DNA of 64,000 bases from Sphingobacteriales bacterium (GTDB lineage Bacteria; Bacteroidota; Bacteroidia; Chitinophagales; UBA2359): assembly GCA_016700115.1 (NCBI GenBank), contig CP064999.1, positions 2,976,001 to 3,040,000 on the forward strand. The letters are read 5' to 3'. The notes beneath the pieces were generated by a model, which did not search any database, was not told the DNA's origin, and was given only the letters and a program-made list of their open reading frames with translations. How positions within the stretch are numbered: the first letter of the stretch is position 1; each line of letters opens with the position of its first letter. The translations under genes were made by a program, and so were the position numbers. Of this stretch, positions 63,246-64,000 are shown piece after piece.

Positions 63246-63306
63246 GGGAGGCGATATCTTTGTAATTTTGCGAATTGCAAACCCAAAATCAAAGTATATG
63301 CCTCCC
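63246..63306. promoter_or_regulatory. Inverted repeat able to sequester the transposase start codon
   Basis: GGGAGGCGATAT (63246-63257) pairs with ATATGCCTCCC (63296-63306), apart from one unpaired base, around a 38-base loop. The right arm includes the ATG at 63298. The -7 element lies in and just after the left arm, so transcripts started from it lack that arm, whereas read-through from outside would carry both arms and hide the start codon. This resembles the protection seen in IS10/IS50-type elements. Confidence 0.55.
63255..63262 (+). promoter_or_regulatory. -7 promoter element TATCTTTG of the transposase gene
   Basis: Exact TAnnTTTG match 35 bp before the ATG at 63298. Transcription would start at about 63269, downstream of the left arm of the inverted repeat at 63246-63257. 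Confidence 0.5.
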
Positions 63307-64000
63307 AACATTCTGCCTTTAGAGTTATATAAAGACATCCTGTCAGTAGCAAAGATATTACAATTAAGGGATTTTCTGTACTGTTTTATGTGTATTCGAT
63401 ATGGAGTAAGTGTACGGAGTTTATGCCGCTATAGTAACTACTCTGTTCGCACTTGGTTTCGTTTTATGTCAGAGGACTACCTGTGGGAGCGCATTCGTAT
63501 GAAGTTGTTTTTGAAGTGGGTGTATCAACCGGAGGAGAATTATATTATAGCCATAGACGAAGTGGTAGAAGGAAAAGTCGGGACAAGACCTATGGTTTGT
63601 CGAAGTTTTGGAGCAGCATTCAGAAATGCCCCATATTCGGGATTTGTTTTTTTGTGCTTCTCTGATAGCTGTGGGGAAACGGAAATCATATCCGATGGTG
63701 GTAGAGCAAGTCGTACAGACAGAGGGGGACAGGAAGCGGATAGCGGAACAGAAAAGAAGGCATTAGCTGGCAAGCAGCGCAGTGCCGAAGGCAGATGTTT
63801 GGTTCGTGGCAGGAAGCAAGGCAGCAAAAACCGACCCAAGCAGCCCAATCCTACGGCATCCTTTCGGGCATTCACCGCCTTGTTAAACAAGTTGCTTTCG
63901 TGCTTACCAGGGCATCAACCTGACCTATATGGTAGCAGACTGTGCTTATGCCTCGGGCAGATTATTTCTCTGCGGTAACAAAGACCGGACTTCACCTGAT
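63298..64000 (+). pseudogene. DDE transposase (IS4/IS701-like), broken by frameshifts, cut by window edge
   Basis: The first frame starts at 63298 (MPPNILPLELYKDIL) and holds an N-terminal helix-turn-helix-like part (FLYCFMCIRYGVSVRSLCRY) and the first catalytic aspartate (YIIAIDEVVEGK). At about 63575 the homology leaves this frame and continues in another (SRDKTYGLSKFWSSIQKCPI, then FGICFFVLL). A stop is followed by another frame switch (IAVGKRKSYPMVVEQVVQTE), then back to the first (LAGKQRSAEGRCLVRGRKQG). The later ADCAYASGRLF block, around the second aspartate, is in a different frame again. With several shifts and a stop this is a dead copy. The rest of the element lies outside the window. 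Confidence 0.8.

Overview
The window looks like a chromosomal segment of a low-GC Bacteroidota bacterium, probably of the Chitinophagia/Saprospiria type. The signs are TAnnTTTG -7 promoter elements, secreted proteins with type IX secretion (T9SS) C-terminal sorting domains, a MurF-alanine racemase fusion, a sigma-70 factor beginning directly with the region 1.2-like segment, PorV/FadL-like outer-membrane proteins, and an ECF sigma factor overlapping a membrane-anchored partner with a beta-barrel tail. The genus cannot be fixed from the sequence alone.

Layout. 1-5 kb: 5' end of the housekeeping sigma factor gene, a secreted serine hydrolase, a dead IS630 element, and an ArsR regulator/AHSA1 pair with DUF1801. 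5.1-5.4 kb: an AT-rich 21-bp periodic array. 5.6-14.7 kb: AddB-like nuclease, SucD, FabG, an ABC-F ATPase, ParA, an outer-membrane protein and a YbjN-like protein. 15-21 kb: two tandem secreted copper-monooxygenase/cytochrome-type T9SS proteins and a FadL-like porin. 21-29 kb: nucleoside phosphorylase, shikimate kinase, oligopeptide-type permease, a WS/DGAT acyltransferase with an alpha/beta hydrolase, and MurF-Alr. 29-30.7 kb: a gene-free repeat island with a GC-rich 21-bp tandem array. 30.7-40 kb: rhomboid, LysE, NADAR, a BNR-type lipoprotein, a heptose kinase, a membrane zinc-finger protein, an SPFH/zinc-ribbon pair and a DUF2279 protein. 40-44 kb: a second repeat island with Rhs-core remnants around an Rpn/PDDEXK gene, a MITE-like element, a DUF559 pseudogene and two more 21-bp arrays. 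44-63 kb: two DinB proteins, a 1,821-residue PKD/CUB T9SS protein, an ECF sigma/anti-sigma-barrel pair, a SirB1-like protein, TopA, a thioredoxin lipoprotein, enoyl-CoA hydratase, a stand-alone T9SS domain, a repeat-rich secreted protein, an esterase and an MFS transporter. The window ends in a decayed transposase gene.

The most unusual signal is a set of four arrays with exactly 21-bp periodicity (5119-5433, 29963-30298, 41978-42334, 43689-43814). They differ widely in base composition and in how degenerate they are, but three share a T-tract followed by a TAAGG-like core, and 21 bp is two helical turns. They have no spacers, so they are not CRISPRs, and the open frames they generate look incidental. 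Other notable points are the Rhs-core fragments flanking the Rpn gene, a hairpin that could hide the transposase start codon at the right edge, a CX3CH versus CX2CH difference between the tandem secreted cytochrome/monooxygenases, and a stand-alone T9SS sorting domain.
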